A model generated the notes under the pieces. The model saw only the letters and a list, made by a program, of their open reading frames with translations, made no database searches and was not told where the DNA came from. A stretch of 64,000 nucleotides of DNA from Streptomyces sp. SID12501 (GTDB lineage Bacteria > Actinomycetota > Actinomycetes > Streptomycetales > Streptomycetaceae). Each line of letters starts with the position of its first letter. Positions within the stretch are counted from its first letter, which is position 1. The DNA is taken from the NCBI RefSeq assembly GCF_010550245.1, contig NZ_JAAGLU010000034.1, positions 52,301-116,300 on the forward strand, read 5' to 3'. Of the stretch, positions 44,569 through 53,558 are shown piece by piece. A program made the translations under genes and the position numbers.

Positions 44569-45834
44569 ATGAAACTCACTGTGGTCGGCGGCGGTTCGAC
44601 CTACACGCCCGAACTCATCGACGGTTTCGCGCGGTTGCGGGACACCCTGCCCATAGAGGAGCTGGTGCTGGTCGACCCGGCCGCCGAACGGCTGGAGCTG
44701 GTCGGCGGGCTCGCCCGGCGGATCTTCGCCAAGCAGGGGCATCCCGGGCGGATCGTCACGACCGACGACCTGGACAAGGGTGTCGAGGGCGCCGACGCCG
44801 TCCTGCTCCAACTGCGCGTCGGTGGCCAGGCGGCACGGCAGCAGGACGAGACCTGGCCGCTGGAGTGCGGCTGCGTCGGCCAGGAGACCACCGGCGCGGG
44901 CGGCCTCGCCAAGGCGCTGCGCACGGTGCCGGTGGTCCTGGACATCGCCGAGCGGGTCCGCCGCACCAACCCCGACGCCTGGATCATCGACTTCACCAAC
45001 CCGGTGGGCATCGTCACCCGCGCCCTGCTGGAGGCCGGCCACAGGACGGTGGGCCTGTGCAACGTGGCGATCGGCTTCCAGCGGAGGTTCGCCGCCCTGC
45101 TGGGGGTGACCCCGGCCGACATCCACCTGGAACACGTGGGCCTCAACCACCTCACCTGGGAGACGGGCGTCCGCCTGGGCGGCCCCGAGGGCGAGGACGT
45201 CCTGCCCCGGCTGCTCGCCGAACACGGCGACGCCATCGCCGCCGACCTCCGCCTTCCGCGTCCCGTCCTGGACAGCCTGGAGACGGTCCCCTCCTACTAC
45301 CTGCGCTACTACTACGCCCACGACAACGTCGTACGGGAACTGCGCACCAAGCCCTCCCGGGCGGCCGAGGTGGCGGCGATGGAGGAGGAACTGCTGCGGA
45401 TGTACGGCGATCCGGCCCTGGCCGAGAAACCGGCACTGCTGGCCAAGCGCGGGGGCGCCTTCTACTCGGAGGCGGCGGTGGATCTGGCCGCGTCGCTGCT
45501 GGGCGGGGGCGGCAGTCCCTACCAGGTGGTGAACACGTACAACAAGGGCACGCTGCCGTTCCTGCCGGACGACGCGGTCATCGAGACGCAGGCCGCGGTG
45601 GGCCGCCAGGGGGCGACGCCCCTGGCCGTCCCGGCTGTCGACCCGCTGTACGCGGGGCTGATCGCCAACGTCACCGCCTACGAGGAACTGGCCCTGGAGG
45701 CCGCTCTGCACGGCGGGCGGAACCGGGTCTTCCGGGCTCTGCTCGCGCATCCGCTCGTCGGCCAGTACGACTACGCGGACACCCTCACCGACACTCTGAT
45801 CGCGCACAACCGGGAGCATCTCGCGTGGGCATGA
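44569..45834 (+). CDS. GH4-family 6-phospho-glycosidase
   Basis: A 421-residue NAD+- and Mn2+-dependent glycosidase. It has the NAD-binding start MKLTVVGGGSTYTPELIDGF, the metal site with Cys in GLCNVAIGF (GH4 CNxP region) and VGLNHLTW. Members hydrolyse 6-phospho-beta-glucosides or related sugars by redox elimination. Because uptake here is by ABC transport and not PTS, the sugar arrives unphosphorylated. The kinase encoded next, overlapping by ATGA, could supply the phosphate. Confidence 0.88.
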   Translation: MKLTVVGGGSTYTPELIDGFARLRDTLPIEELVLVDPAAERLELVGGLARRIFAKQGHPGRIVTTDDLDKGVEGADAVLLQLRVGGQAARQQDETWPLECGCVGQETTGAGGLAKALRTVPVVLDIAERVRRTNPDAWIIDFTNPVGIVTRALLEAGHRTVGLCNVAIGFQRRFAALLGVTPADIHLEHVGLNHLTWETGVRLGGPEGEDVLPRLLAEHGDAIAADLRLPRPVLDSLETVPSYYLRYYYAHDNVVRELRTKPSRAAEVAAMEEELLRMYGDPALAEKPALLAKRGGAFYSEAAVDLAASLLGGGGSPYQVVNTYNKGTLPFLPDDAVIETQAAVGRQGATPLAVPAVDPLYAGLIANVTAYEELALEAALHGGRNRVFRALLAHPLVGQYDYADTLTDTLIAHNREHLAWA

Positions 45835-46796
45835 CCGCACACGTCCTCGCCATCGACGCGGGCAACAGCAAGACCGACGTGGCGGTGGTCGCGGCCGACG
45901 GGGAGGTGCTGGCCACCGCGCGGGGCGGGGGTTTCCGGCCGCCGGCCGACGGGCTGGACACCGCGGTCTCCGGGCTGGCCGACGCCGTCGCCGAGGCGTT
46001 CACCGCCGCCGGGGTCTCGTCCGTCGACCGGGTCTCGGCATGTCTGGCGAACGCCGACTTCCCCGTGGAGGAACGGCAGTTCGCCGCCGCGCTGCACGCA
46101 CGCGCGTGGGGCGCGAGTGTCGACGTACGCAACGACACCTTCGCGATCCTGCGGGCCGGTATCACCGAGCCGCGCGGGGTCGCCGTCGTCTGCGGCGCCG
46201 GCATCAACTGCGTGGGGATGACCCCGGACGGCCGCACGGCGCGGTTTCCCGCGCTGGGGCGGGTCTCCGGCGACTGGGGCGGCGGCTGGGGTCTGGCGGA
46301 GGAGGCCATGTGGCATGCGGCGCGGGCGGAGGACGGGCGGGGCGGTCCGACAGCCCTGGTGTCCACCCTGCCCGCCCACTTCGGGCTGACCTCCATGTAC
46401 GCGCTGATCGAGGCCCTTCATCTGGGGGGCGTCGACAACGCCCGGCGCCACGAGCTGACGCCGGTGCTGTTCGCCACGGCGGCGGACGGTGATCCGGTGG
46501 CGTGCGCGCTGGTGGACCGGCTGGCCGACGAGGTGGTGGCCATGGCCGCGGTCGCGCTGGGCCGCCTCGGTCTCCTCGAGGAGGAGACCCCGGTTCTGCT
46601 GGGCGGGGGTGTCCTCGCGGCCCAGCACCCGCGGTTGACGGACCGCGTCACGGAGCTGCTGGCCGCGCGGGCGCCCAAGGCCTTCGCCCGGGTGGTGACG
46701 GCACGGCCCGTGCTGGGGGCGGCGCTGCTCGGCCTGGATCACACGAACGCCCCGGCGGAGGTGCACGCGCGCGTACGCCACTTCTACGAGGTCTGA
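45831..46796 (+). CDS. BadF/BadG/NagK-type sugar kinase
   Basis: A 321-residue kinase of the ASKHA superfamily, close to N-acetylglucosamine kinase-like proteins. ATP-binding motifs are IDAGNSKTDVAVVAADG, VRNDTFAILRAG, VVCGAGINCVG and GDWGGGWGLAEEA. It overlaps the GH4 stop by four bases. It may phosphorylate a hexose or a disaccharide taken up by the neighbouring transporter. Confidence 0.85.
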   Translation: MTAHVLAIDAGNSKTDVAVVAADGEVLATARGGGFRPPADGLDTAVSGLADAVAEAFTAAGVSSVDRVSACLANADFPVEERQFAAALHARAWGASVDVRNDTFAILRAGITEPRGVAVVCGAGINCVGMTPDGRTARFPALGRVSGDWGGGWGLAEEAMWHAARAEDGRGGPTALVSTLPAHFGLTSMYALIEALHLGGVDNARRHELTPVLFATAADGDPVACALVDRLADEVVAMAAVALGRLGLLEEETPVLLGGGVLAAQHPRLTDRVTELLAARAPKAFARVVTARPVLGAALLGLDHTNAPAEVHARVRHFYEV

Positions 46797-46847
46797 CCTG
46801 CTTCGTACGGGAACCGAACAGATTCCTCCAGCGTATTCATGGGCAGA

Positions 46848-46912
46848 GGGGTGGTGCGGGGAGCGCGCATGTGTCCGAATGCATGGCAGCGCGCCCCGGC
46901 ACAACACCACCC
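46848..46912. terminator. Imperfect hairpin between the sugar operon and glnX
   Basis: GGGTGGTGCGGGG-A-GCGCGC (from 46848) pairs, with a bulge, with GCGCGCCCCGG...CACCACCC (46889-46912), and the loop contains a further ATGC/GCAT pairing. It is probably the terminator of the sugar operon. Confidence 0.6.
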
Positions 46913-47027
46913 ACTGCGACACAACGCCGCCGCACTGCGATCCGATCAAGATCCAGTCAAGGCCGGTGCGGATTGTCAGTGCCGGGGGCGATACTGGCGG
47001 TGACGGATGACCATGGGGGAGGTCACA

Positions 47028-48494
47028 GTGACATCTACGAGCAGTGCGGCACCACCGGCGCCGGGCTCGCCCGACCCGTCGGGTGTGCCCGGCACGTCCG
47101 CCGCCCCGGGCCTGCCCGGCATCCCCTCGCAGCCGGGCAGGGGTCCCGCTCCCGAGGTCCCCCCGCCCCCGCGCCGCACCGCCTTCGCCGAGGGCGTCGA
47201 CCAGTTGCGGGCCGCCGCGACCACCGAACCGGGGCGGCTGCGGATCATCGGCGCCCTGCTCGCCGTGCTCGTCGTCGCGTTCGGTGCCGTCACCGCGTGG
47301 CAGATGACCGACCGTTCGTCCGCCGCGGACGACGTGCTGAACAACAGCCAGCCCCTCAGCTCGGCCGCCGCGGACATCTACAGCTCCCTCGCGGACGCCA
47401 ACACCGCCGCCTCCAGCGGCTTCCTGGCCGGCGGTGACGAGACGGCGGCCTCCCGCGAGCGCTATCAGACGGACATCCGCAACGCCGCGGACAAGCTCTC
47501 CGCCGCCGCGACCAACTCCGAGCCGGACTCCCCGTCGGCGGCCATCGTCGCCGAGCTCAACAAGCTGCTGCCGGAGTACGCGGGCTACATCGAGCGGGCC
47601 CGTGCCAACAACCGGCTGGGCTTCCCGGTCGGCGGCTCGTACCTGCGGCTGGCCAACGAGACGATGCAGAAGCAGATACTCCCCGAGGCGGAGAAGCTCT
47701 ACGCCAGGGAGAACCAGCGGCTGGACTCCGACTACGCGGACGCGACCTCGTATCCGTGGGCGGCGATCGGCCTCGGCGTCGCCGTGCTCGGCGCCCTCGT
47801 CTGGGCCCAGCGACGCAACTACCGGCGTACGAACCGGGTGCTGAACCACGGTCTGGTGGCGGCGACGGCCACCGCGACGATCGTCCTGCTGTGGCTGGCC
47901 GCCGGGCAGACTTTCGCCCGCTCGGGGCTGGGCGACTCCTACGACCACGGCATCCGCTCGCTGAACGTGCTGCACGACGCCCGGATCGCCTCCCTCAAGG
48001 CGCGCGGCAACGAGAACCTGACGCTGGTGGCGCGCGGTGCGGAGACGGTCGAGTTGAAGGACGGCTCGGTCGTCGACGCGTACGACAACGACTTCGAGGT
48101 CGAGATGAGCGCGCTCGGCAAGGGCCTGGCCGAGGCCGAGCGCCTCGCCGACGACACTGCGGGCAAGAAGCCGGTCACCTCGGCCGTCGGCGGCATGGAG
48201 GAGTGGAAGAAGCGCCACGACGTGGCGCAGGCGGAGTACGAGTCGGGTGACTTCCAGCAGGCACTCGCCGGCGTCATAGGGGAAAAGAAGGACAAGCCGA
48301 CCGGCGAGTGCTTCGACAGCGTCGACAAGGCGCTGAAGACGGCGATCGGACATGAGCAGACGGAGTTCCAGCAGTCGGCCAGGGACGGCCGGGACGCGTT
48401 GATCGGCCTCCCGCTGGGCGCCGCGGCTCTCGCGGTGCTGGGCGCTGCGGGAGCGGTGCTCGGCATCGGGCGCAGGCTGTCGGAGTACCGCTGA
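47028..48494 (+). CDS. glnX: GlnX-like membrane sensor of the PknG operon
   Basis: A 488-residue membrane protein. A Pro-rich cytoplasmic tail (about 65 residues) precedes TM1 (about 73-91), an extracellular helical domain (DRSSAADDVLNNSQPLSSAAADIYSSLADAN and on), two more helices near 240-280, a second outer helical region and a last helix near 460-480. The position before a glutamate-type binding protein and pknG matches GlnX-GlnH-PknG of mycobacteria, where GlnX passes the amino-acid signal from GlnH to PknG. GTG 47028 has GGGGGAGG upstream; ATG 47007 lacks an SD. Confidence 0.75.
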   Translation: MTSTSSAAPPAPGSPDPSGVPGTSAAPGLPGIPSQPGRGPAPEVPPPPRRTAFAEGVDQLRAAATTEPGRLRIIGALLAVLVVAFGAVTAWQMTDRSSAADDVLNNSQPLSSAAADIYSSLADANTAASSGFLAGGDETAASRERYQTDIRNAADKLSAAATNSEPDSPSAAIVAELNKLLPEYAGYIERARANNRLGFPVGGSYLRLANETMQKQILPEAEKLYARENQRLDSDYADATSYPWAAIGLGVAVLGALVWAQRRNYRRTNRVLNHGLVAATATATIVLLWLAAGQTFARSGLGDSYDHGIRSLNVLHDARIASLKARGNENLTLVARGAETVELKDGSVVDAYDNDFEVEMSALGKGLAEAERLADDTAGKKPVTSAVGGMEEWKKRHDVAQAEYESGDFQQALAGVIGEKKDKPTGECFDSVDKALKTAIGHEQTEFQQSARDGRDALIGLPLGAAALAVLGAAGAVLGIGRRLSEYR

Positions 48495-48573
48495 TGCGGT
48501 CCGAAGAGGTAAGAACAGTACGGACGCGGTTCGAAGCAGCACAAGGGAGTGCGGCGGCAAGGGAGTTCGGGCG

Positions 48574-49668
48574 ATGAGAGGGGGCAGGACGATGAACGCA
48601 CAGCGGCTTCCGCGGAGTCCGCGCACCGGTCTCCAGGTCCTGCGGGCCGGTCTCCGGGCTCTGCGGGCCGGACTGCGGGGCTGGGGCGGTGTGGGAGCGA
48701 TGGCGGCCGTCTGCGCCCTCGCGGTGGCCTTCGCGCTGCTGCTCCCGCTGACCCAGTCGTCCGGCGACGGCGGTACGGAGACGGGTGGTCAGGGCGTCGC
48801 CGAGGCCATCCAGGCGAAGGCCGCGGCGGATTGCAAGGACGCGCAGGACCAGAGCCCGCAGCCGGGCGACCTGGACGGGAAGACGATCGAGACGATCAAG
48901 GCCCGCGATCGGCTGATCGTCGGCGTCGACCAGAACAGCTACCGCTGGGGCTACCGCGACCCGAACGGAGGCAAGGACGCGTCGCTGGAGGGCTTCGACA
49001 TCGACCTGGTCCACCGGATCGCGAAGGACATCCTCGGCGACGAGAACAAGGTCCAGTTCAAGGCCATCCCCACCAACCAGCGCATCCCGGCGATCAAGGA
49101 CGGCCGCGTCGACATGATCGTCCGCACGATGACGATCACCTGTAAGCGTCTGGAGGACGTGGCGTTCTCCGCCCCGTACTTCCTCACCGGCCAGCAGGTC
49201 CTGGCGCCCAAGGAATCCTCGATCAAGGGGTACGACAAGACGCTCGCCGGCAAGCGGATCTGCTCGGCGGACGGCTCCACGGCGCTCGACCAGTTGCAGA
49301 CGGACCAGGCCGCGAAGAAGGCCGGGGTCGCCACCGCCGACATCAAGACGGTCGTCCCCAGCCAGCTCGACTGTCTCGTCCGGCTCCAACTCGGCCAGGT
49401 GGACGCCGTGGTGACCGACGGGGCGCTCGCCGCGAGCCAGGCGGCACAGGACCCGACGGTGGCGCTGAAGGGCAACACGTTCACCAAGGACTACTACGGC
49501 GTCGCGGTGCAGAAGGGTGCAGGCGACCTTGCGGCCCGGGTCAATCTCATACTGAAGCAGTACATCGACGACGGCGGCTGGCAGGCGTCGTACGACAAGT
49601 GGCTGTCGCCGACACTCGGCAGCAGATCGCAGTCGGCGAACCCGCCGGTGCCCCTCTACAAGAAGTGA
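48574..49668 (+). CDS. glnH: GlnH-like amino-acid-binding protein
   Basis: A 364-residue solute-binding protein of family 3. Typical stretches are IKARDRLIVGVDQNSYRWGY, LEGFDIDLVHRIAKDILG, GRVDMIVRTMTITCKRLEDVAFSAPYF and YGVAVQKG. It probably binds glutamate, glutamine or aspartate. The mycobacterial GlnH is a lipoprotein; here no lipobox is seen. A hydrophobic segment (GAMAAVCALAVAFALLLPL) would act as membrane anchor. No ABC permease is encoded nearby, consistent with a sensing role, not transport. ATG 48592 is an alternative start. Confidence 0.8.
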   Translation: MRGGRTMNAQRLPRSPRTGLQVLRAGLRALRAGLRGWGGVGAMAAVCALAVAFALLLPLTQSSGDGGTETGGQGVAEAIQAKAAADCKDAQDQSPQPGDLDGKTIETIKARDRLIVGVDQNSYRWGYRDPNGGKDASLEGFDIDLVHRIAKDILGDENKVQFKAIPTNQRIPAIKDGRVDMIVRTMTITCKRLEDVAFSAPYFLTGQQVLAPKESSIKGYDKTLAGKRICSADGSTALDQLQTDQAAKKAGVATADIKTVVPSQLDCLVRLQLGQVDAVVTDGALAASQAAQDPTVALKGNTFTKDYYGVAVQKGAGDLAARVNLILKQYIDDGGWQASYDKWLSPTLGSRSQSANPPVPLYKK

Positions 49669-49731
49669 CGTTCACCGACCGACCAGCGAGCCGAACGAAC
49701 GAGCCAACCACACGAGTAGTCGAGGTGATCG

Positions 49732-51057
49732 ATGGGCGTCACGGGAGCCACCGGGCCGGTGATGGACCGGGACGAGGTGGACCGTGCGCTGGCGCGGCTC
49801 GGCGCGGAGCACGAGGCGATCGAGACCTCGCTCCTCGCCCTCCAGGACCACGCGGGCCGCAGACTCCTCGAAGGCGCCGAGCTCACCGGCACGACCAAGG
49901 AGCGCTGGGCGTCCGCCGACGCGTCGATCACGCTGCTGTGGGCGTACTTCGACGCGTACTCGGACACGTATCGCTCCGCCCGTGACATCCGTTCGCGCCG
50001 CCGCTGGTCCAGCCGCGAGGACCTGGTGGAGCTGACGGAGCTGCTGCGCGGCGAGTGCGTCACGGTCGCGGGCAGCGCGACGGCGACGGCCAACGCGCCC
50101 ACCCTGCACGGCACCGGGAAGCTCAGCCATCAGTACTCGCTGGCCGCCCTGGTGGAGCGGATGAACGAGCTGTACGCGACCTCGCTGGACATGGTCGTCA
50201 CCTCCGACGCGGTCTGGTCGGCCCTGCCCGCGCGGATAGACCTACTGTCCGCCGAGCTGCAGCGCACCCGCCAGCTGGCGCACTCCGTGGGCGTACGCCC
50301 CGGCGAGCACCCGGCGGGCGACGACCTGGAGCGCATCACGCGCACCCTGACCGCCCTGCGCGAGCGGGTGATCTCCGACCCGCTGGCGTTCTGGCTGCCC
50401 GCGCAGGGCAGTTCGGCGCCCGGCGGCGGCCGTCCGGACACCACGGTGTACGACCGTGAGGCGCGCGCCCTGGAGGACGTACGCCGGGAGATCGACGCCG
50501 TGCTGACGGTCCGCCAGGACTCGGAGGCGCGGCTCATGAAGCTGCGCGACCTGCTGTCCCGCGCGGACCGCACCCTCGCCGAGGCGCGCAGCGCGCGCGG
50601 TGAGGTGCTGGCGAAGATCGCCGCGTCGGAGGTGCCCGCCGTCAGTGGCCCGCCCACGGCATTGCAGGAGCAGCTGTCGATGGCCGCCGACTACCGCAGA
50701 CACGCCCAGTGGCACCGTCTCTCACCGCTCCTGGAGTCGCTGGAGGCGAAGGCGGAGGACGAACTGATGCGTGCCCGCGAGTCGTTGACGGCGGTCACTC
50801 AGCCGCTGGCGGTCCGCGCGGAGTTGCGCGGCCGGCTCGACGCGTACCGGGCGAAGGTCGCCCGGCACGGCCTCGCGGAGGACCCGCTGCTGATCGAGCG
50901 GTACGACGCGGCGCGCCGCATGCTGTGGAGCGCGCCCTGTGACCTGCGGGTCGCGGAGCAGGCCGTGCTGCGCTACCAGCAGGCCGCCGCCGAGTACTTC
51001 GGCGGCCCGCGGGTGCCCGGCCAGGCCGGACCCAGTGACCGGAGGGGGGACTACTGA
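49732..51057 (+). CDS. Coiled-coil protein of the PknG operon
   Basis: A 441-residue soluble protein, mainly helical: LARLGAEHEAIETSLLALQDHAGRRLLEGAEL, ALVERMNELYATSLDMV, long heptad-like stretches near 240-300 (ALEDVRREIDAVLTVRQDSEARLMKLRDLLSRADRTL), and a final helical part. No signal peptide or domain known to me. Its stop overlaps the pknG start by one base, so it is cotranslated with the kinase and probably acts as an adaptor. The ATG has GAGGTGATC upstream. Confidence 0.7.
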   Translation: MGVTGATGPVMDRDEVDRALARLGAEHEAIETSLLALQDHAGRRLLEGAELTGTTKERWASADASITLLWAYFDAYSDTYRSARDIRSRRRWSSREDLVELTELLRGECVTVAGSATATANAPTLHGTGKLSHQYSLAALVERMNELYATSLDMVVTSDAVWSALPARIDLLSAELQRTRQLAHSVGVRPGEHPAGDDLERITRTLTALRERVISDPLAFWLPAQGSSAPGGGRPDTTVYDREARALEDVRREIDAVLTVRQDSEARLMKLRDLLSRADRTLAEARSARGEVLAKIAASEVPAVSGPPTALQEQLSMAADYRRHAQWHRLSPLLESLEAKAEDELMRARESLTAVTQPLAVRAELRGRLDAYRAKVARHGLAEDPLLIERYDAARRMLWSAPCDLRVAEQAVLRYQQAAAEYFGGPRVPGQAGPSDRRGDY

Positions 51058-53555
51058 TGACCGGAACCGAACAGCAGAAGTGCCAGCGGCCCGACTGCGA
51101 GGGCTCTTACGAGGACATGGGCGGCGGCGAGCTGTACTGCGACATGTGCGGCCTCGCGCCGGTCGTGTCGGCCGGGGGCATGGCCGGTTCGTCGTCGGCC
51201 TCGGCGAGTTCCCGCGCGTCCGCCCCTTCCGCCCGCACCTCCCGCACGTCCCGTTCCTCGCAGTCCCGCCGCTCGGTCTCCGGCCGCCTGTCGCGGTCCA
51301 TGTCGGGGAAGGCGACGGGCCGTTCGGTGTCGGTGCGCAGCTCGGGTTCGAGCGCCGGGTCCACCGGGCGCGGCCGGCTCGGCGCGGGCCTGGTCGAGGT
51401 GCCGGGGGTGCCGCGGCCCGACCCGCGCGCGATGGTGCTGGACAACCCGGAGGTGCCCGAGCGCAAGCGGTTCTGCTCGCGCTCCGACTGCGGGGCGCCG
51501 GTGGGACGGGCGCGCGGCGAGGGCCGACCGGGGCGTACCGAGGGGTTCTGCACCAAGTGCGGGCACCCGTACTCGTTCGTGCCGAAGCTGCAGACCGGTG
51601 ACATCGTGCGCGGCCAGTACGAGGTGGTGGGCTGTCTGGCGCACGGCGGCCTCGGCTGGGTCTACCTCGCCGTGGACCGGGCCGTGTCCGACCGGTGGGT
51701 GGTCCTCAAGGGCCTGCTGGACACCGGGGACCAGGACGCGATGGCAGCCGCGATCTCCGAGCGGCGCTTCCTCGCGGAGATCGAGCACGCCAACATCGTG
51801 CGGATCTACAACTTCGTCGAGCACCTCGACCAGCGCACGGGCTCCCTCGACGGCTACATCGTCATGGAGTACGTCGGCGGCAAGTCGCTCAAGGAGATCG
51901 CCAACGACCGCCGCACCCCGGCCGGCAAGCGGGACCCGCTGCCGGTGGAACAGGCGTGCGCGTACGGCATCGAGGCGCTCGAAGCCCTCGGTCATCTGCA
52001 CAGCCGCAACCTGCTCTACTGCGACTTCAAGGTCGACAACGCGATCCAGACCGAGGACCAGCTGAAGGTCATCGACATGGGCGCGGTCCGCAGAATGGAC
52101 GACGACGAGTCGGCCATCTACGGCACGGTCGGCTACCAGGCGCCGGAGGTCGCGGAGGTCGGCCCGTCGGTGGCGTCCGACCTGTACACGGTCGCGCGCA
52201 CGCTCGCCGTCATGACGTTCGACTTCCAGGGCTACACGAACGTGTTCGTGGACTCCCTGCCGGACCCCGACCACATCGAGGTCTTCCGCCAGTACGAGTC
52301 GTTCTACCGGCTCCTGGTCCGCGCCACCGACCCCGACCCGGCCCGCCGGTTCGCGTCCGCACAGGAGATGTCCGAGCAGCTGACGGGCGTACTGCGCGAG
52401 GTCGTGTCGCTCCAGACGGGGCGGGCCAGGCCCGCGCTGTCGACGCTGTTCGGGCCCGAGGTGAAGGTCACGGACTCGGAGTTGTTCGGCGTGCTGGACG
52501 GGGAGGTGTCGAGGCTGGGGGCTCGTGTGGCGGCGCCCCGGAAGAAGTCCGCGTCGCCGGCCGTTCCCGCCATCAGCGGTGCCACCAGGGCGCTCACCGG
52601 CGCCCCTCGTCTCGTCAAGGCCATCGACGCCGGCGTGGCCGCGCTCGCGCTGCCCGTGCCCCGCGTCGACCCGACCGACCCCAACGCGGGCTTCCTGGCG
52701 GGGCTGTTGGCGTCGGCGGCCGGGGAGCTGATCGCCGCTCTCGCGGTGGTGCCGGCGCAGTCGACGGAGACCCGGCTGCGGGAGGTGCGGGCCCGGCTGG
52801 AGAACGGGGACGCCGCGACCGCCCTGGAGTCGCTGGTCAGGCTGGAGGAGGAGCGGCCCGACGACTGGCGGGTGGTCTGGTACCGGGGCGTGGCAGCGCT
52901 GGTGACGGGCGATCACGAGGGCGCCGCGCTGTCGTTCGACGCGGTCTACGACGCCTTCCCGGGCGAGAGTCCGCCCAAGCTGGCCCTCGGGCTGTGCGCC
53001 GAGGTCCTCGGGCAGCTCGACAACGCCGCCGAGTACTACCGGCTGGTGTGGACGACCGACCCGAGCTATGTGAGCGCCGCGTTCGGCCTGGCCCGCGTCC
53101 AGTTGGCGGCGGGCGACCGCCGTAGCGCCGTAACGACGCTGGAGTCGGTTCCGGGAGCCTCGATCCACTACACGGCGGCCCGCGTGGCCGCCGTACGGGC
53201 GCGGCTGCGGCAGCGGACGGCAGTGGCCGCCGACGCGCCGTTCCTGGACGATCTGATCGCGTCCGCCGTGCAGGTGGAGGCTCTCGGCGGATACGGTCTG
53301 GACGCGGTCCGGCGGGAGCAGCTGTCGACGGAAGTCCTCGGCTGCGCGCTGGACTGGATACTCTCCCATGGCCAGAGTTCTGCCCCTCCTGCCGTCGGGG
53401 GGCGGGTGCTGCTCGGCAGCGACCTGGACGAGCGTGGTCTGCGCTTCGGGCTGGAACGCTCGTACCGGACGCTGGCCCGGCTCGCACAGGGCGGCGAGGA
53501 GAGGATCGACCTGGTGGAACGCGCCAACCGTTACCGCCCCCGGACGTGGGTGTAG
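51057..53555 (+). CDS. pknG: Serine/threonine protein kinase PknG
   Basis: An 832-residue soluble kinase. N-terminal zinc ribbon (CQRPDC...CDMC, 9-31), Ser/Arg-rich linker (about 40-105), PknG rubredoxin-like module (CSRSDCG...CTKCG, 140-169), kinase domain from 179, and C-terminal TPR helices. Kinase residues: Gly loop AHGGLGWVY, Lys 218 (VVLKGL), Asp 323 in YCDFKVDN, DMG at 340-342. Mycobacterial PknG likewise lacks HRD and has YND/DLG. It probably phosphorylates an FHA protein that controls central metabolism. Longer than M. tuberculosis PknG because of the extra ribbon and linker. Confidence 0.92.
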   Translation: MTGTEQQKCQRPDCEGSYEDMGGGELYCDMCGLAPVVSAGGMAGSSSASASSRASAPSARTSRTSRSSQSRRSVSGRLSRSMSGKATGRSVSVRSSGSSAGSTGRGRLGAGLVEVPGVPRPDPRAMVLDNPEVPERKRFCSRSDCGAPVGRARGEGRPGRTEGFCTKCGHPYSFVPKLQTGDIVRGQYEVVGCLAHGGLGWVYLAVDRAVSDRWVVLKGLLDTGDQDAMAAAISERRFLAEIEHANIVRIYNFVEHLDQRTGSLDGYIVMEYVGGKSLKEIANDRRTPAGKRDPLPVEQACAYGIEALEALGHLHSRNLLYCDFKVDNAIQTEDQLKVIDMGAVRRMDDDESAIYGTVGYQAPEVAEVGPSVASDLYTVARTLAVMTFDFQGYTNVFVDSLPDPDHIEVFRQYESFYRLLVRATDPDPARRFASAQEMSEQLTGVLREVVSLQTGRARPALSTLFGPEVKVTDSELFGVLDGEVSRLGARVAAPRKKSASPAVPAISGATRALTGAPRLVKAIDAGVAALALPVPRVDPTDPNAGFLAGLLASAAGELIAALAVVPAQSTETRLREVRARLENGDAATALESLVRLEEERPDDWRVVWYRGVAALVTGDHEGAALSFDAVYDAFPGESPPKLALGLCAEVLGQLDNAAEYYRLVWTTDPSYVSAAFGLARVQLAAGDRRSAVTTLESVPGASIHYTAARVAAVRARLRQRTAVAADAPFLDDLIASAVQVEALGGYGLDAVRREQLSTEVLGCALDWILSHGQSSAPPAVGGRVLLGSDLDERGLRFGLERSYRTLARLAQGGEERIDLVERANRYRPRTWV

Positions 53556-53558
53556 TTG

